Positions 36,065 to 43,506 of a stretch of 64,000 nt of DNA are shown here, piece after piece (the first letter of the stretch is position 1; every line of letters begins with the position of its first letter). This DNA is from a virus: positions 1-64,000 of IMG/VR virus record IMGVR_UViG_3300044712_000363, one strand, 5' to 3'. Both the position numbers and the translations under genes were made by a program. Under the pieces are notes generated by a model. That model did no database searches and had not been told where the DNA came from. It was given only the letters and a program-made list of their open reading frames with translations.

Positions 36065-37201
36065 TTAGCCTCCTAAAAGAATTTTCTTAAAAAGTAAATT
36101 CGGGTCCTCGATATTCTCCTTAATCACCTGAACTATTCTCTTGCTGGGCAAATCGTCAGGCAATACCATCCCGCCGTCTGCAGATCCTAGTGCTTCTTTT
36201 ATGTGTTGCACAAGTTCATCGACATCATATACAGTATTAATAACCGACGGATAGTGTTGCCGGCCACTTTGCCTACTACCTATATTTATGGTTCTGTGTC
36301 CCGTGAACGGGTATTCAATCACTCCGCAGGAAGAATTGCCTATCATGAATGCAGATTGCTGCATCAGGCTTTGGAATAGTTGGTTTTCGAGATTTGTGAA
36401 TGCTTTGCAGTTGTCGTGTGTCCAGCAATATTCATTTATGGCATTGATAATGGTATTTGATTCTAACTCGGCGCATGGTTGCACAAAAACAGTCTGTTGG
36501 TTTATCCTATCCAACGCGCTAAGAATAGGATTAATTTGACCCTCTACACTTAATGATTGAACGGTCAAACATCTTTTATCTTGATAGTTTACTTTTGGCT
36601 CAATCGAAGGGTAATAGATGCACAACGCCGTCGGAATGCTTAAATCAAGCCCTATGGCCTTGCTAGTTTCCTCCAGGGATAGTTTCGGAGTCCGGGCGAC
36701 GTTCTCAAGTCCGCATTGGCCTACGATGTGGACTCGCTCCGGTTGTTCCCCGGATTGAATGAGGTTTTTCGCGGCATAATGGTCGCTGACTAGGTGCAGA
36801 TGGGCAAAACGACTTAAAGCATAGCGGTATAAGTTGTCCCGGCTGCCGTCTGTGATTTCGCCGTCACCGATTAATGCAATAGGTATGTCGCGAAGATTTG
36901 CGGCCAGGGCAATCGGAACCAGCTCCACCCTGTCTCCGTTTAGGATGAGCATGTCGGGTTTTATATCCAACAATGCTCCCGAAACATCTCGCAATACATG
37001 CGAGAGGTTAAAACAAGCCGTTTGAAAGTCTCTAGCATCATAATTGCGAATATAATATGCCGGCATATCAATCTCGCCCTTGGGTATCCATCCAGTGATT
37101 AAAGATAGGTCAAACTCCGGATCATCACGAAGGGCCTGTATGACATAGCGGGAGGCGTTTAGTTCGCTTCTTTGCGTTGTGACCCATGCTATTTTTTTCA
37201 T
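36065..37201 (-). CDS. hydrolysing UDP-GlcNAc-type 2-epimerase (NeuC/LegG family)
   Basis: 378 residues. GT-B fold with the NeuC signatures: KKIAWVTTQRSELN opening, ILNGDRVELVPIALAANL (family GDR-E), PIALIGDGEITDGSRDN (in place of the usual HGGE), HLVSDHYAAKNLIQSGEQP and MIGNSSCGVIEYPFTGHRTI (GNSSSG). NIGSRQSGR is also conserved. It would convert the UDP-HexNAc intermediate to free ManNAc-type sugar. The HGGE to GDGE change may alter substrate or rate. Overlaps the next small gene by four bases. Confidence 0.88.
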   Translation of the reverse strand: MKKIAWVTTQRSELNASRYVIQALRDDPEFDLSLITGWIPKGEIDMPAYYIRNYDARDFQTACFNLSHVLRDVSGALLDIKPDMLILNGDRVELVPIALAANLRDIPIALIGDGEITDGSRDNLYRYALSRFAHLHLVSDHYAAKNLIQSGEQPERVHIVGQCGLENVARTPKLSLEETSKAIGLDLSIPTALCIYYPSIEPKVNYQDKRCLTVQSLSVEGQINPILSALDRINQQTVFVQPCAELESNTIINAINEYCWTHDNCKAFTNLENQLFQSLMQQSAFMIGNSSCGVIEYPFTGHRTINIGSRQSGRQHYPSVINTVYDVDELVQHIKEALGSADGGMVLPDDLPSKRIVQVIKENIEDPNLLFKKILLGG

Positions 37202-37497
37202 GCTTCACCATCTAATACTTTTTGCTTAAACTTAGTTAAAAACTTATGTAGTTCGCTTTTTGTTGTAACCATTATATCCATGCCATACGTTAATCTATTT
37301 TCATTCTCGAATACCGATTTAGTAACAGTGAAAGTATTGTATATACCTTCTGCTATTTTATAAGCTATATTGCTTTTTGCTGTGTTTTCATGTTTTCTTG
37401 CCTCTTCTTCTGTGTATTCGTTATATCTATCAAGATCGATATCGCAATAAGTTTCTATGGACAAAAAATGTTTATCCAAGTCAATATTTTTAAACAT
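37198..37497 (-). CDS. small hypothetical protein in sugar cassette, 99 aa
   Basis: ATG overlaps the stop of the acyltransferase gene (TAATG) with GGGGGAG upstream. Helical, charged (DLDRYNEYTEEEARKHENTA) with a C-terminal KFLTKFKQKVLDG. No family recognised. One of several small ORFs lying between pathway enzymes. Confidence 0.7.
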   Translation of the reverse strand: MFKNIDLDKHFLSIETYCDIDLDRYNEYTEEEARKHENTAKSNIAYKIAEGIYNTFTVTKSVFENENRLTYGMDIMVTTKSELHKFLTKFKQKVLDGEA

Positions 37498-38306
37498 TAA
37501 ACGCTCCCCCTCGCCGTGTAATATTCCAATTCCAAATTCCCGAATTTCTTCTTAAACCGGTGCAACGAGTCATCCTCAGCAAGTCCCCCGCCGAAATGTA
37601 CTAACTTGACTCCTCGCCCTTGGTAATAGTGGCATGCCTCACTGATTAACCTTTCCATCGGGTACAGGTGGGCATATTCGATGTCCATGCCGCTGAATTG
37701 GTAGTGGGCCGTATATTTGTCGTGCAGGAAGGTTGCGGCGGCGATTATTTTTTCATCACAGTCCATTATTGTGAATAAATCAATACTATCTTTAAGATGA
37801 GCGAACATTCTTGAGAAATAAATTAGATTATATTTATAACAACGTTCAGTTTGATTTCTTTCCATAGTTTCAATATAAAGCCTATGAAAATTAAAAAATG
37901 GGTTGCGGTCATCTGGAAATTCATATAATAGTTCGTATCCGTGAAATATTCTATCGTCACAATCAGATTCCATATTCTTCTTAATCGATGACTTTGTCCC
38001 ATGCCCCCACCGGATCGGCATCGATAAGTCCCGAGCCACGGTATGGCGGCTAAATACAGCGTTCGGAAAATCAATATGGTTTCTCAGCCAGGGCGTAAAC
38101 CGGATAAGGTATTCTTTGGCCCCTGCCGCCTTTAAATCGTTGATAAAGTCGAAAGGGCAAAAGTCCTGAGTCGGCCCACCGTAGGAGTTATTTGGCGTGT
38201 AGGCCAGTCCGTCACGCAATAAAAGAGGCATGCCGCCAGCCGTTATAATTTCGGCCCCGTCATGCCATGCCTGGAACTGCATATATTGTTTTGTTTGATA
38301 GATCAT
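37497..38306 (-). CDS. FemAB/GNAT_6-like acyltransferase
   Basis: 269 residues from ATG after AGGAG. A GNAT-type fold is suggested by the N-terminal GGMPLLLRDGLAYTPNNSYG, central FFNFHRLYIETMERN, the strand FTIMDCDEKIIAAATFLHD and the C-terminal GVKLVHFGGGLAEDDSLHRF with KKKFG. The latter (HFGGG---D-L--FKKKFG) is characteristic of FemAB-like proteins in polysaccharide and sialic acid loci. It may N-acetylate the 4-amino sugar, the step of PseH/LegH, which otherwise lacks a candidate here. Substrate unproven. Confidence 0.8.
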   Translation of the reverse strand: MIYQTKQYMQFQAWHDGAEIITAGGMPLLLRDGLAYTPNNSYGGPTQDFCPFDFINDLKAAGAKEYLIRFTPWLRNHIDFPNAVFSRHTVARDLSMPIRWGHGTKSSIKKNMESDCDDRIFHGYELLYEFPDDRNPFFNFHRLYIETMERNQTERCYKYNLIYFSRMFAHLKDSIDLFTIMDCDEKIIAAATFLHDKYTAHYQFSGMDIEYAHLYPMERLISEACHYYQGRGVKLVHFGGGLAEDDSLHRFKKKFGNLELEYYTARGSV

Positions 38307-38310
38307 GGAG

Positions 38311-38577
38311 TCACGCTCCTTTCAATGTATAAAGCTTCTCGACCCTAGCCAATAGTGCCGCAGGACTGCTATTATAAAGCAATCCGTCGCATTCCATTAT
38401 TGCATCTATTAGCAGTTTCATTTTGGCTTGATACCACCATTCCCAGATCATGAACAATTCGCCGGTGGGACTGTAGTTCCAAATTTCATCTGCCGTTGGA
38501 TTCGTGCCGTCATTTTTGATCAGTACCTTTGACTTTTCGATGATTGTACAGACTCTTTTTAATGTCAAGCCTTTCAT
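38311..38577 (-). CDS. small hypothetical protein in sugar cassette, 88 aa
   Basis: ATG with AAGGAG upstream. Helical with a tryptophan-rich centre (NYSPTGELFMIWEWWYQAK). No family recognised. Lies directly upstream of the acyltransferase gene with a 4-bp gap. Confidence 0.68.
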   Translation of the reverse strand: MKGLTLKRVCTIIEKSKVLIKNDGTNPTADEIWNYSPTGELFMIWEWWYQAKMKLLIDAIMECDGLLYNSSPAALLARVEKLYTLKGA

Positions 38578-38592
38578 GCGGAAGCATGCTCC

Positions 38593-38784
38593 TTATTGTA
38601 TTTTCCGGTAGTTAATAATAACAGTAGATCTTCCATTGGGCTTTCTCTCTATGTACCCACGATCGCGCCCTAGAACACTAATACCTTCCTCTATTGATAC
38701 ATGGGTAATCCCGATTTCTCCTGACTCCGCCTGTTCAATTATTTTCTTTAAACACTCAATGGCTTTGGGATCAAATTCATCCAC
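38593..38784 (-). CDS. small hypothetical protein in sugar cassette, 63 aa
   Basis: GTG start with AAAGGAG nine bases upstream, 4 bp after the synthase stop. Acidic N-terminal helix (KAIECLKKIIEQAESGEIG) and a basic C-terminus (RDRGYIERKPNGRSTVIINY). It is not the missing SAF domain of the synthase. Unknown function. Confidence 0.68.
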   Translation of the reverse strand: MDEFDPKAIECLKKIIEQAESGEIGITHVSIEEGISVLGRDRGYIERKPNGRSTVIINYRKIQ

Positions 38785-38788
38785 AGAG

Positions 38789-39598
38789 TCAAACTCCTTT
38801 CAACCTATACAAATCCCTAACCTGCAATTCCCTTTCACACGGCTGTTTGATACCATTCCCCATGGCCGCTTCAACATTTCTGATCGCCTGCACCATTTGC
38901 TTAAACTCGCCGGGCTCTAATGATGCCGCATGATCCGGGCCGGGAAGGTTCCTGTTCAATGTCAGATGTTTCTCGATAACCGTTGCGCCAAGTGCCACGG
39001 CTGCAATCGGGATTTCAATGCCGGGGGTATGGTCGGAGAGGCCAGTATACCATGTAAATTCATCTTTCATTTGCTTTATTGCGTTAAGATTGACTTCTTC
39101 GTACTTGGTAGGGTATAAAGAAATGCAATGTAATAACTGCACCCATCGAACGCCCGGACGGCATAAAAGATCAAGTGCTTCTCTAATTTCTTTTTTACTG
39201 CCCATACCCGTTGATAAGATAATTGGTTTGTTTTTAGTTGCAACCTTCTCCAAAAATGATTTATTTGTCAGATTTCCGCTGCCAATCTTTATGATTTCTA
39301 TGTCCATCTCATCAACCAGGAAATCAAGGCTTTCCTCGTCGTCCGGTGTGGATAGGAACATGATCCCGATGTCGTCGCAGTATTGCTTCACATTGCGGAA
39401 GAAGTCGAACGGCATTTCCAAGTCCTTTAGCATTTGATACCGGGGATGGTCGGGGGGGAGGATTTTATCGGTGACCCACGTTTGGAACTTGGCCGCTGAA
39501 GCCCCGGCTTCTTTGGCTAGATCACAAAGGGTGTATGCCATATCGAGGGATTTATTAAAATTTACGCCTATTTCTGCAATTATAAAAGTGTTCGGCAA
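38789..39598 (-). CDS. NeuB-family nonulosonic acid synthase lacking the SAF domain
   Basis: 269 residues, TTG start eight bases after AAGGAG. TIM-barrel with NeuB features: IAEIGVNFNKSLD, AAKFQTW, MFLSTPDDEESLDFL, KIGSGNLTNKSFLEKVA, LSTGM, LLHCISLYPT, and GLSDHTPGIEIPIAAVALGA with VIEKHLTLNRNLPGPDHA. The two metal-ligand histidines (SDHT, EKHLT) are present. It condenses PEP with a ManNAc-type sugar to give a nine-carbon acid. It ends at LKGV, where the C-terminal SAF (antifreeze-like) domain of about 60-70 residues should begin, so it is short relative to the usual 330-350. The role of SAF in capping the active site makes this notable. Confidence 0.92.
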   Translation of the reverse strand: MPNTFIIAEIGVNFNKSLDMAYTLCDLAKEAGASAAKFQTWVTDKILPPDHPRYQMLKDLEMPFDFFRNVKQYCDDIGIMFLSTPDDEESLDFLVDEMDIEIIKIGSGNLTNKSFLEKVATKNKPIILSTGMGSKKEIREALDLLCRPGVRWVQLLHCISLYPTKYEEVNLNAIKQMKDEFTWYTGLSDHTPGIEIPIAAVALGATVIEKHLTLNRNLPGPDHAASLEPGEFKQMVQAIRNVEAAMGNGIKQPCERELQVRDLYRLKGV

Positions 39599-39599
39599 T

Positions 39600-39806
39600 T
39601 TAATCGCTCCTTTTCAATGTTTGCCATTCTCCGTTGCCAATACGGTATTTCGTATGCTTTCGTATCTTTTGCATCATCCAATCCACGGCTTCTTCGGGTT
39701 TAACGATTCTTAAAAGAACCAAAAGCGCCATAAACCAGCTGAACAATTTGAGTCTTATTGTCGGGCTTTTTATAGTCATTTTGAGAGTCGCATCTTTTAT
39801 AGTCAT
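39600..39806 (-). CDS. small membrane protein in sugar cassette, 68 aa
   Basis: ATG with GAGGAG upstream, overlapping the end of the cytidylyltransferase gene by four bases. A basic N-terminus, one hydrophobic helix (LKLFSWFMALLVLLRIV, residues 19-35) and a basic C-terminus (QKIRKHTKYRIGNGEWQ). Might anchor the pathway at the membrane; no family recognised. Confidence 0.7.
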   Translation of the reverse strand: MTIKDATLKMTIKSPTIRLKLFSWFMALLVLLRIVKPEEAVDWMMQKIRKHTKYRIGNGEWQTLKRSD

Positions 39807-40360
39807 TGCAATCTACTCCTCATCAAAGCCTCGGCTATCCGCCAATCAATTTCCTCGTCTATATCCACCGAATTCTCCTTGCCCATCAGATACAAAAAAG
39901 AACTGTCGTTATATAAACGTCCAGTCCGTCGAATAAAGTCTGTTGTGGCCGCGTATATGGCCCCATTTTGGATGTAAGTCCCGTCTATGGGACTGTAGAC
40001 CGATACAAGGGATTCAGTCATGTATCCTGCGGCCTCCCGGATGTTCTCCGGCGTGCGTAATGGCGATGTGCATTGCAGGAGCATAATTGAGTCTACCAGA
40101 TATTTATCCGCTACCCACCGGACGACATCAACATTGGTCGATATGTCGGAAGCCATAGGTTGGGGAATGACTATTGCTCCGTAACTACGAGCAATGGCCC
40201 CTATTTCAGCATCTTCGGTGGATACAAATATTTCGTCGAATACTCCGCTGTCCTGGGCCTGTTTTATGGCCCAATAGATCAACGGCATGCCGCAGAATTC
40301 GCGGATATTTTTGCGGGGGATTCTCTTTGAACCACCTCTGCACGGAATAAGTGCATACAT
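39803..40360 (-). CDS. CMP-nonulosonate cytidylyltransferase (NeuA/PseF/LegF-like), short form
   Basis: 185 residues. The CTP-binding motif IPCRGGSKRIPRKNI is at residues 5-19. MLLQCTSPLRTPENI, NGAIYAATTDF and VDIDEEIDWRIAEAL are the family motifs for ribose/triphosphate and acid sugar binding. Members are usually about 225-235 residues; here a middle segment of about 40 is missing between SVYSPIDG and TYIQNGAIY. It activates the nonulosonic acid with CTP. ATG after GGAGG. It is coupled to the 29-aa ORF (TAATG). Confidence 0.9.
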   Translation of the reverse strand: MYALIPCRGGSKRIPRKNIREFCGMPLIYWAIKQAQDSGVFDEIFVSTEDAEIGAIARSYGAIVIPQPMASDISTNVDVVRWVADKYLVDSIMLLQCTSPLRTPENIREAAGYMTESLVSVYSPIDGTYIQNGAIYAATTDFIRRTGRLYNDSSFLYLMGKENSVDIDEEIDWRIAEALMRSRLQ

Positions 40361-40449
40361 TACTTATACCTCCGGTCAACCCAGTGCATAAAGCCAAGTA
40401 AAACAAAAAACGAAACGATGATAATTGTTATCGTCATTCGAAGTTCCAT
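40360..40449 (-). CDS. small membrane peptide, 29 aa
   Basis: ATG overlaps the aminotransferase stop (TAATG) and the stop overlaps the cytidylyltransferase start (TAATG). One hydrophobic helix (TITIIIVSFFVLLGFMHW) flanked by basic residues. Its position coupled on both sides makes translation plausible. Unknown function. Confidence 0.5.
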   Translation of the reverse strand: MELRMTITIIIVSFFVLLGFMHWVDRRYK

Positions 40450-41546
40450 TATCCAAGCACCTCCAAGAGTGTCTTTGCCACGTATTCGATGTCCTCCACC
40501 GCGTTCAGGGTACTGCTTGGTAAACACAATCCCTTTTCGTATAGTTCCCGGGCGTTTGGTAAATTGGTCAGGGGTTCAAATATGCGCCTGGTAGGTATGC
40601 CGCGGGCTTTTAGTTCGGCCTGAATTTGGGGGATTTGTTTGTTGTGGTTGATTTTGATGGCGGTGAACCAGAAAGAGGGTTTTGTTGGATTAGTCCATCT
40701 AAAATTTGAACTGTAGTCGTTTTGGTAAAATTTTTGCATTTCAACAATGCCGCGGTCTATTAACGCTTCCAAGTGCAAACAGTATGAATTATAGAACTCA
40801 TGCTTCTTTTCCAGGAACTCCGGCAATCGCCCCATTTGTGACAATCCCAAAGCCGCATTCTGGTTTACCATACCAAAATTAAAACCGTGTCCAACAACGT
40901 TTCCGTTACTGTCACGGCCTTGATTTACGAATTGCCTTGCACGTTCTGCCAATACATTACTATTTGTGACTATCATTCCGCCCCCGCCGCTGGTAATAAT
41001 TTTGTTGCGGTTGAAGCTGAAGCAACCAATTGGTCCAATAGTCCCGGTTTGATATCCGTCATATGTTGCGCCCAAAGACTGGCAAGCATCCTCGATTACT
41101 TCTAGCCCTTTATCATTAGCTATCTGCATTATCTCTTCCATATCGCAAGGATTACCGTATAAATGTACGGGCAATATAGCCTTCGTTTTTATCGTAATTG
41201 CCTTCTCAATCTCGGCAGGGTCGATATTCCATGTATTTGGGTCAATGTCTACCACTACAGGTCGGGCCCCGGTCATCGTGACCGCATGCTTTGTTGCAAC
41301 AAATGTCGTGGCCGGGATAATTACTTCATCGCCATGGCCTGTGCCTAGGACTTTCAGGGCAGTAAAAATGGCCGCAGAACCAGAGTTAGTGCTGATACAG
41401 TGGACATCACCGCCAAGATAAGCAGCAACGGCCTTTTCAAATTCTCCACGTTTGTCACCCACTGTCGATATGTCGTTACCCAATAGGGCTTTTTGTACTG
41501 CATCTATGTCTTTAAAACTGATGTTCGGATTGTCAAGGTAAATCAT
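40449..41546 (-). CDS. PLP-dependent sugar aminotransferase (DegT; LegC/PglE-like)
   Basis: 365 residues with DegT/DnrJ/EryC1 features: NPNISFKDIDAVQKALLGND opening, TNSGSAAIFTALKVLGTGHG, DEVIIPATTFVATKHAV, IEDACQSLGATYDG and FSFNRNKIITSGGGGMIV with the PLP-binding Lys. That last motif is closer to LegC/PglE-type enzymes than PseC-type (usually SFHPVK). It would convert the 4-keto sugar from the dehydratase to a 4-amino sugar. ATG after AAGGAGGCG. Coupled to the small downstream gene. Confidence 0.91.
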   Translation of the reverse strand: MIYLDNPNISFKDIDAVQKALLGNDISTVGDKRGEFEKAVAAYLGGDVHCISTNSGSAAIFTALKVLGTGHGDEVIIPATTFVATKHAVTMTGARPVVVDIDPNTWNIDPAEIEKAITIKTKAILPVHLYGNPCDMEEIMQIANDKGLEVIEDACQSLGATYDGYQTGTIGPIGCFSFNRNKIITSGGGGMIVTNSNVLAERARQFVNQGRDSNGNVVGHGFNFGMVNQNAALGLSQMGRLPEFLEKKHEFYNSYCLHLEALIDRGIVEMQKFYQNDYSSNFRWTNPTKPSFWFTAIKINHNKQIPQIQAELKARGIPTRRIFEPLTNLPNARELYEKGLCLPSSTLNAVEDIEYVAKTLLEVLG

Positions 41547-41553
41547 AAGCGTT

Positions 41554-41790
41554 TTACGCCTCCTTAATGCACTTGGTAACTTCGATGGTTTCTCCTGTTA
41601 CTTTACAAATAAGTTTGCAGGGAATAATAATCGGTTCTGTTATTCCAAGCGTAAATGTCGAACTTATTTCAGAAAATGAACATTCAAGGCATTTCTTGAC
41701 TGACATCCCGCATTCGACTTCTTCCATAAATTCTTTAATTTCTTTGTACACCTTTATTGCTGTAAGTGTAGGCAGATCAGAGTCCGTCAT
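41554..41790 (-). CDS. small hypothetical protein in sugar cassette, 78 aa
   Basis: ATG with GGGGAGG upstream and overlapping the dehydratase stop by four bases. Four cysteines (ECGMSVKKCLECSF; CKLICKV; TKCIKEA) and beta-strand-rich C-terminal half. No family recognised. Confidence 0.7.
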   Translation of the reverse strand: MTDSDLPTLTAIKVYKEIKEFMEEVECGMSVKKCLECSFSEISSTFTLGITEPIIIPCKLICKVTGETIEVTKCIKEA

Positions 41791-42725
41791 ATTTGCGCCT
41801 CCCCTATCTGCTTCCTGATCTCTTCAACGGTCAGGAACTGATTGTCCATCGAATCATATTGAAAGTCAATCGGTACGCTGTTTTTTGGCACGCCTTCTTT
41901 GATTAGATAATAACTGCCGCAGTCTGCCGTAATGTCTGCCGTTTCCCTGGGGCAGATGATTTCCTTCAGTTTCTCCCCCGGCCTCATGCCGACAGTCTCA
42001 AAGCCTTTGCCCAGGGCATCTATTAGATCCCGGATGTAGATCGACTTCATTTTCGGGACGAATGTCTCTTGCCCGCTCATGTGCATAAGGCATTTAAGGA
42101 TAAACTCTGCACACTCGTCGGCGCTGATCCAGAACCGCGCCATAAGTGGATGTGTCAAGGGCAAGAACTCTGCACCCTCGGCAATCAGTTTCCTATAGTG
42201 CGGCAATACGGACCCGGAAGAATTAATGACGTTGCCCAAGCGGACAACGGAAAACTTCGTGCCCTTGTCCATATTGTTTGCCGCGATAAATAGTTTTTCG
42301 GCAGCCAGCTTCGTGGCCCCATAGAGAGATACGCTGTTAATCGCCTTATCGGTGGATATCAATATGGCTTTTTCTATGCCATGGGCGATAGCGGCTTTTA
42401 TGACGTTCTCAGTCCCGATGACGTTGGTCTTAATACATTCCATCGGGTTGAATTCGGCTATGTCAACGTGCTTCATCGCTGCTGCGTGAATAATGTAGTC
42501 GATGTCCTTGCATGCCTGATTCACGCGGTCAAAGTCGCGCACGTCGCCAACAAAAAAGCGCAAGCAGTCATTTTTGAACTGTTGCGCCATGAGATAGTGC
42601 TTATGTTCGTCCCGGCTGAATACTACCAGTCGCCGGGGTTGGTAATTGTCAAGTATGTGTTTCACCAGGGCTTTACCTAATGTTCCGGTCGCCCCTGTAA
42701 TGAGAATTGAACGTCCGTTGAGCAT
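41787..42725 (-). CDS. UDP-GlcNAc 4,6-dehydratase (PseB/FlaA1 family)
   Basis: 312 residues from ATG with GGGAGG upstream (a longer frame is a shadow). An SDR with nucleotide-binding TGATGTLG at 10-17, VFSRDEHKHYLMAQQF, IIHAAAMKHVDIAEFNPME, STDKAINSVSLYGATKLAAE (catalytic D-K and YxxxK) and MARFWISADECAEFI. These match PseB. It starts from UDP-GlcNAc and produces a 4-keto-6-deoxy sugar, possibly with C5 inversion. First enzyme in the cassette. The C-terminal region with GMRPGEKLKEIIC is typical of the family. Confidence 0.92.
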   Translation of the reverse strand: MLNGRSILITGATGTLGKALVKHILDNYQPRRLVVFSRDEHKHYLMAQQFKNDCLRFFVGDVRDFDRVNQACKDIDYIIHAAAMKHVDIAEFNPMECIKTNVIGTENVIKAAIAHGIEKAILISTDKAINSVSLYGATKLAAEKLFIAANNMDKGTKFSVVRLGNVINSSGSVLPHYRKLIAEGAEFLPLTHPLMARFWISADECAEFILKCLMHMSGQETFVPKMKSIYIRDLIDALGKGFETVGMRPGEKLKEIICPRETADITADCGSYYLIKEGVPKNSVPIDFQYDSMDNQFLTVEEIRKQIGEAQI

Positions 42726-42736
42726 TTTATGCCTCC

Positions 42737-42895
42737 CTATTTTAACAGATCCATAATTTCCAGTACACATACTGCTAAAACAGCATAATGTGTGGCTTTT
42801 TGAACTTCGTTATCATTGTAAAGTAACGCAGAAATTATAATAGCGCAACCCACAAGGAATGCACCTACATTGAAAACAATAAATTCCAGCATCAT
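42737..42895 (-). CDS. small membrane protein, 52 aa
   Basis: ATG-ATG after GGAGGCACG, directly upstream of the dehydratase gene. Two hydrophobic helices (EFIVFNVGAFLVGCAIIISA; ATHYAVLAVCVLEIMDLL). Phage origin likely; no family recognised. Confidence 0.6.
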   Translation of the reverse strand: MMLEFIVFNVGAFLVGCAIIISALLYNDNEVQKATHYAVLAVCVLEIMDLLK

Positions 42896-42904
42896 CGTGC
42901 CTCC

Positions 42905-43387
42905 TTAGAATTTCATGTTGCCTTTAAGTAATTTAACTACTTCACTTAATGCCCAATATTCAGGGTTAAAAATAAGCGTACACACTTCTACAAAGCTTGG
43001 TAATGCAAAAATAAATGTCGCTATGAAGGTTAGATTGATGATTAGCAATATCATAAAAAAGTCAATTGCGCTAATGTCTTCTCTGATTTTAGCTAAAAGT
43101 GTCCCTTCTCTAAAACTAATCTGAATTAAACGCCAAAGTCCCCCAAAAAGTAAAAACCACAACACATATTTAAGGCAGGCGGATATGGCATAAACCTTTG
43201 CCTGTTGTACCTGTAATTGAAAAAGGTACTTAGCAGAAGTCCCTACAGCTTCAGCCGCTTTTTCCATATATGGCGTTACTGTTTCCAATATCTCCTTAAA
43301 CCCAGTTACAAAACCAGACGTTGCCGCTTGTGCGGCTTGGGCTCCCTGTTGAACCACTTGGGCTGTTTGTTCGATTTCGGACATCAT
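42905..43387 (-). CDS. membrane protein, 160 aa
   Basis: An amphipathic coiled N-terminal half (QTAQVVQQGAQAAQAATSGF) is followed by two strong membrane segments (CLKYVLWFLLFGGLWRLIQI at about 76-95, and FFMILLIINLTFIATFIFAL at about 110-130). The first half resembles signal-free helical domains facing the cytoplasm. ATG after GGGAGG. Lies just upstream of the sugar cassette. Could be a membrane partner; unknown family. Confidence 0.7.
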   Translation of the reverse strand: MMSEIEQTAQVVQQGAQAAQAATSGFVTGFKEILETVTPYMEKAAEAVGTSAKYLFQLQVQQAKVYAISACLKYVLWFLLFGGLWRLIQISFREGTLLAKIREDISAIDFFMILLIINLTFIATFIFALPSFVEVCTLIFNPEYWALSEVVKLLKGNMKF

Positions 43388-43395
43388 GTGCCTCC

Positions 43396-43506
43396 CTATC
43401 TAAAATTAATTCCCCGGTTGGTTCGCATCATGCGGTCAATGGCTTTGAAACTCAGATGTTCCTGTGGGGGTTTCTTCGGTTTAGGTTTTTCCTTCTTCTT
43501 TCCCAT
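43396..43506 (-). CDS. small basic protein, 36 aa
   Basis: MGKKKEKPKPKKPPQEHLSF... ATG preceded by CAGGAGGTAAAGC. Highly lysine/proline-rich, likely nucleic-acid or protein binding. Starts within the end of the Com-like gene and ends next to the ribosome binding site of the 160-aa membrane protein. Confidence 0.55.
   Translation of the reverse strand: MGKKKEKPKPKKPPQEHLSFKAIDRMMRTNRGINFR

Noticed and set aside
38593-38784. The ORF after the synthase as a detached SAF domain
   Set aside because: Sequence is a short helix plus basic strand with no SAF-like pattern.
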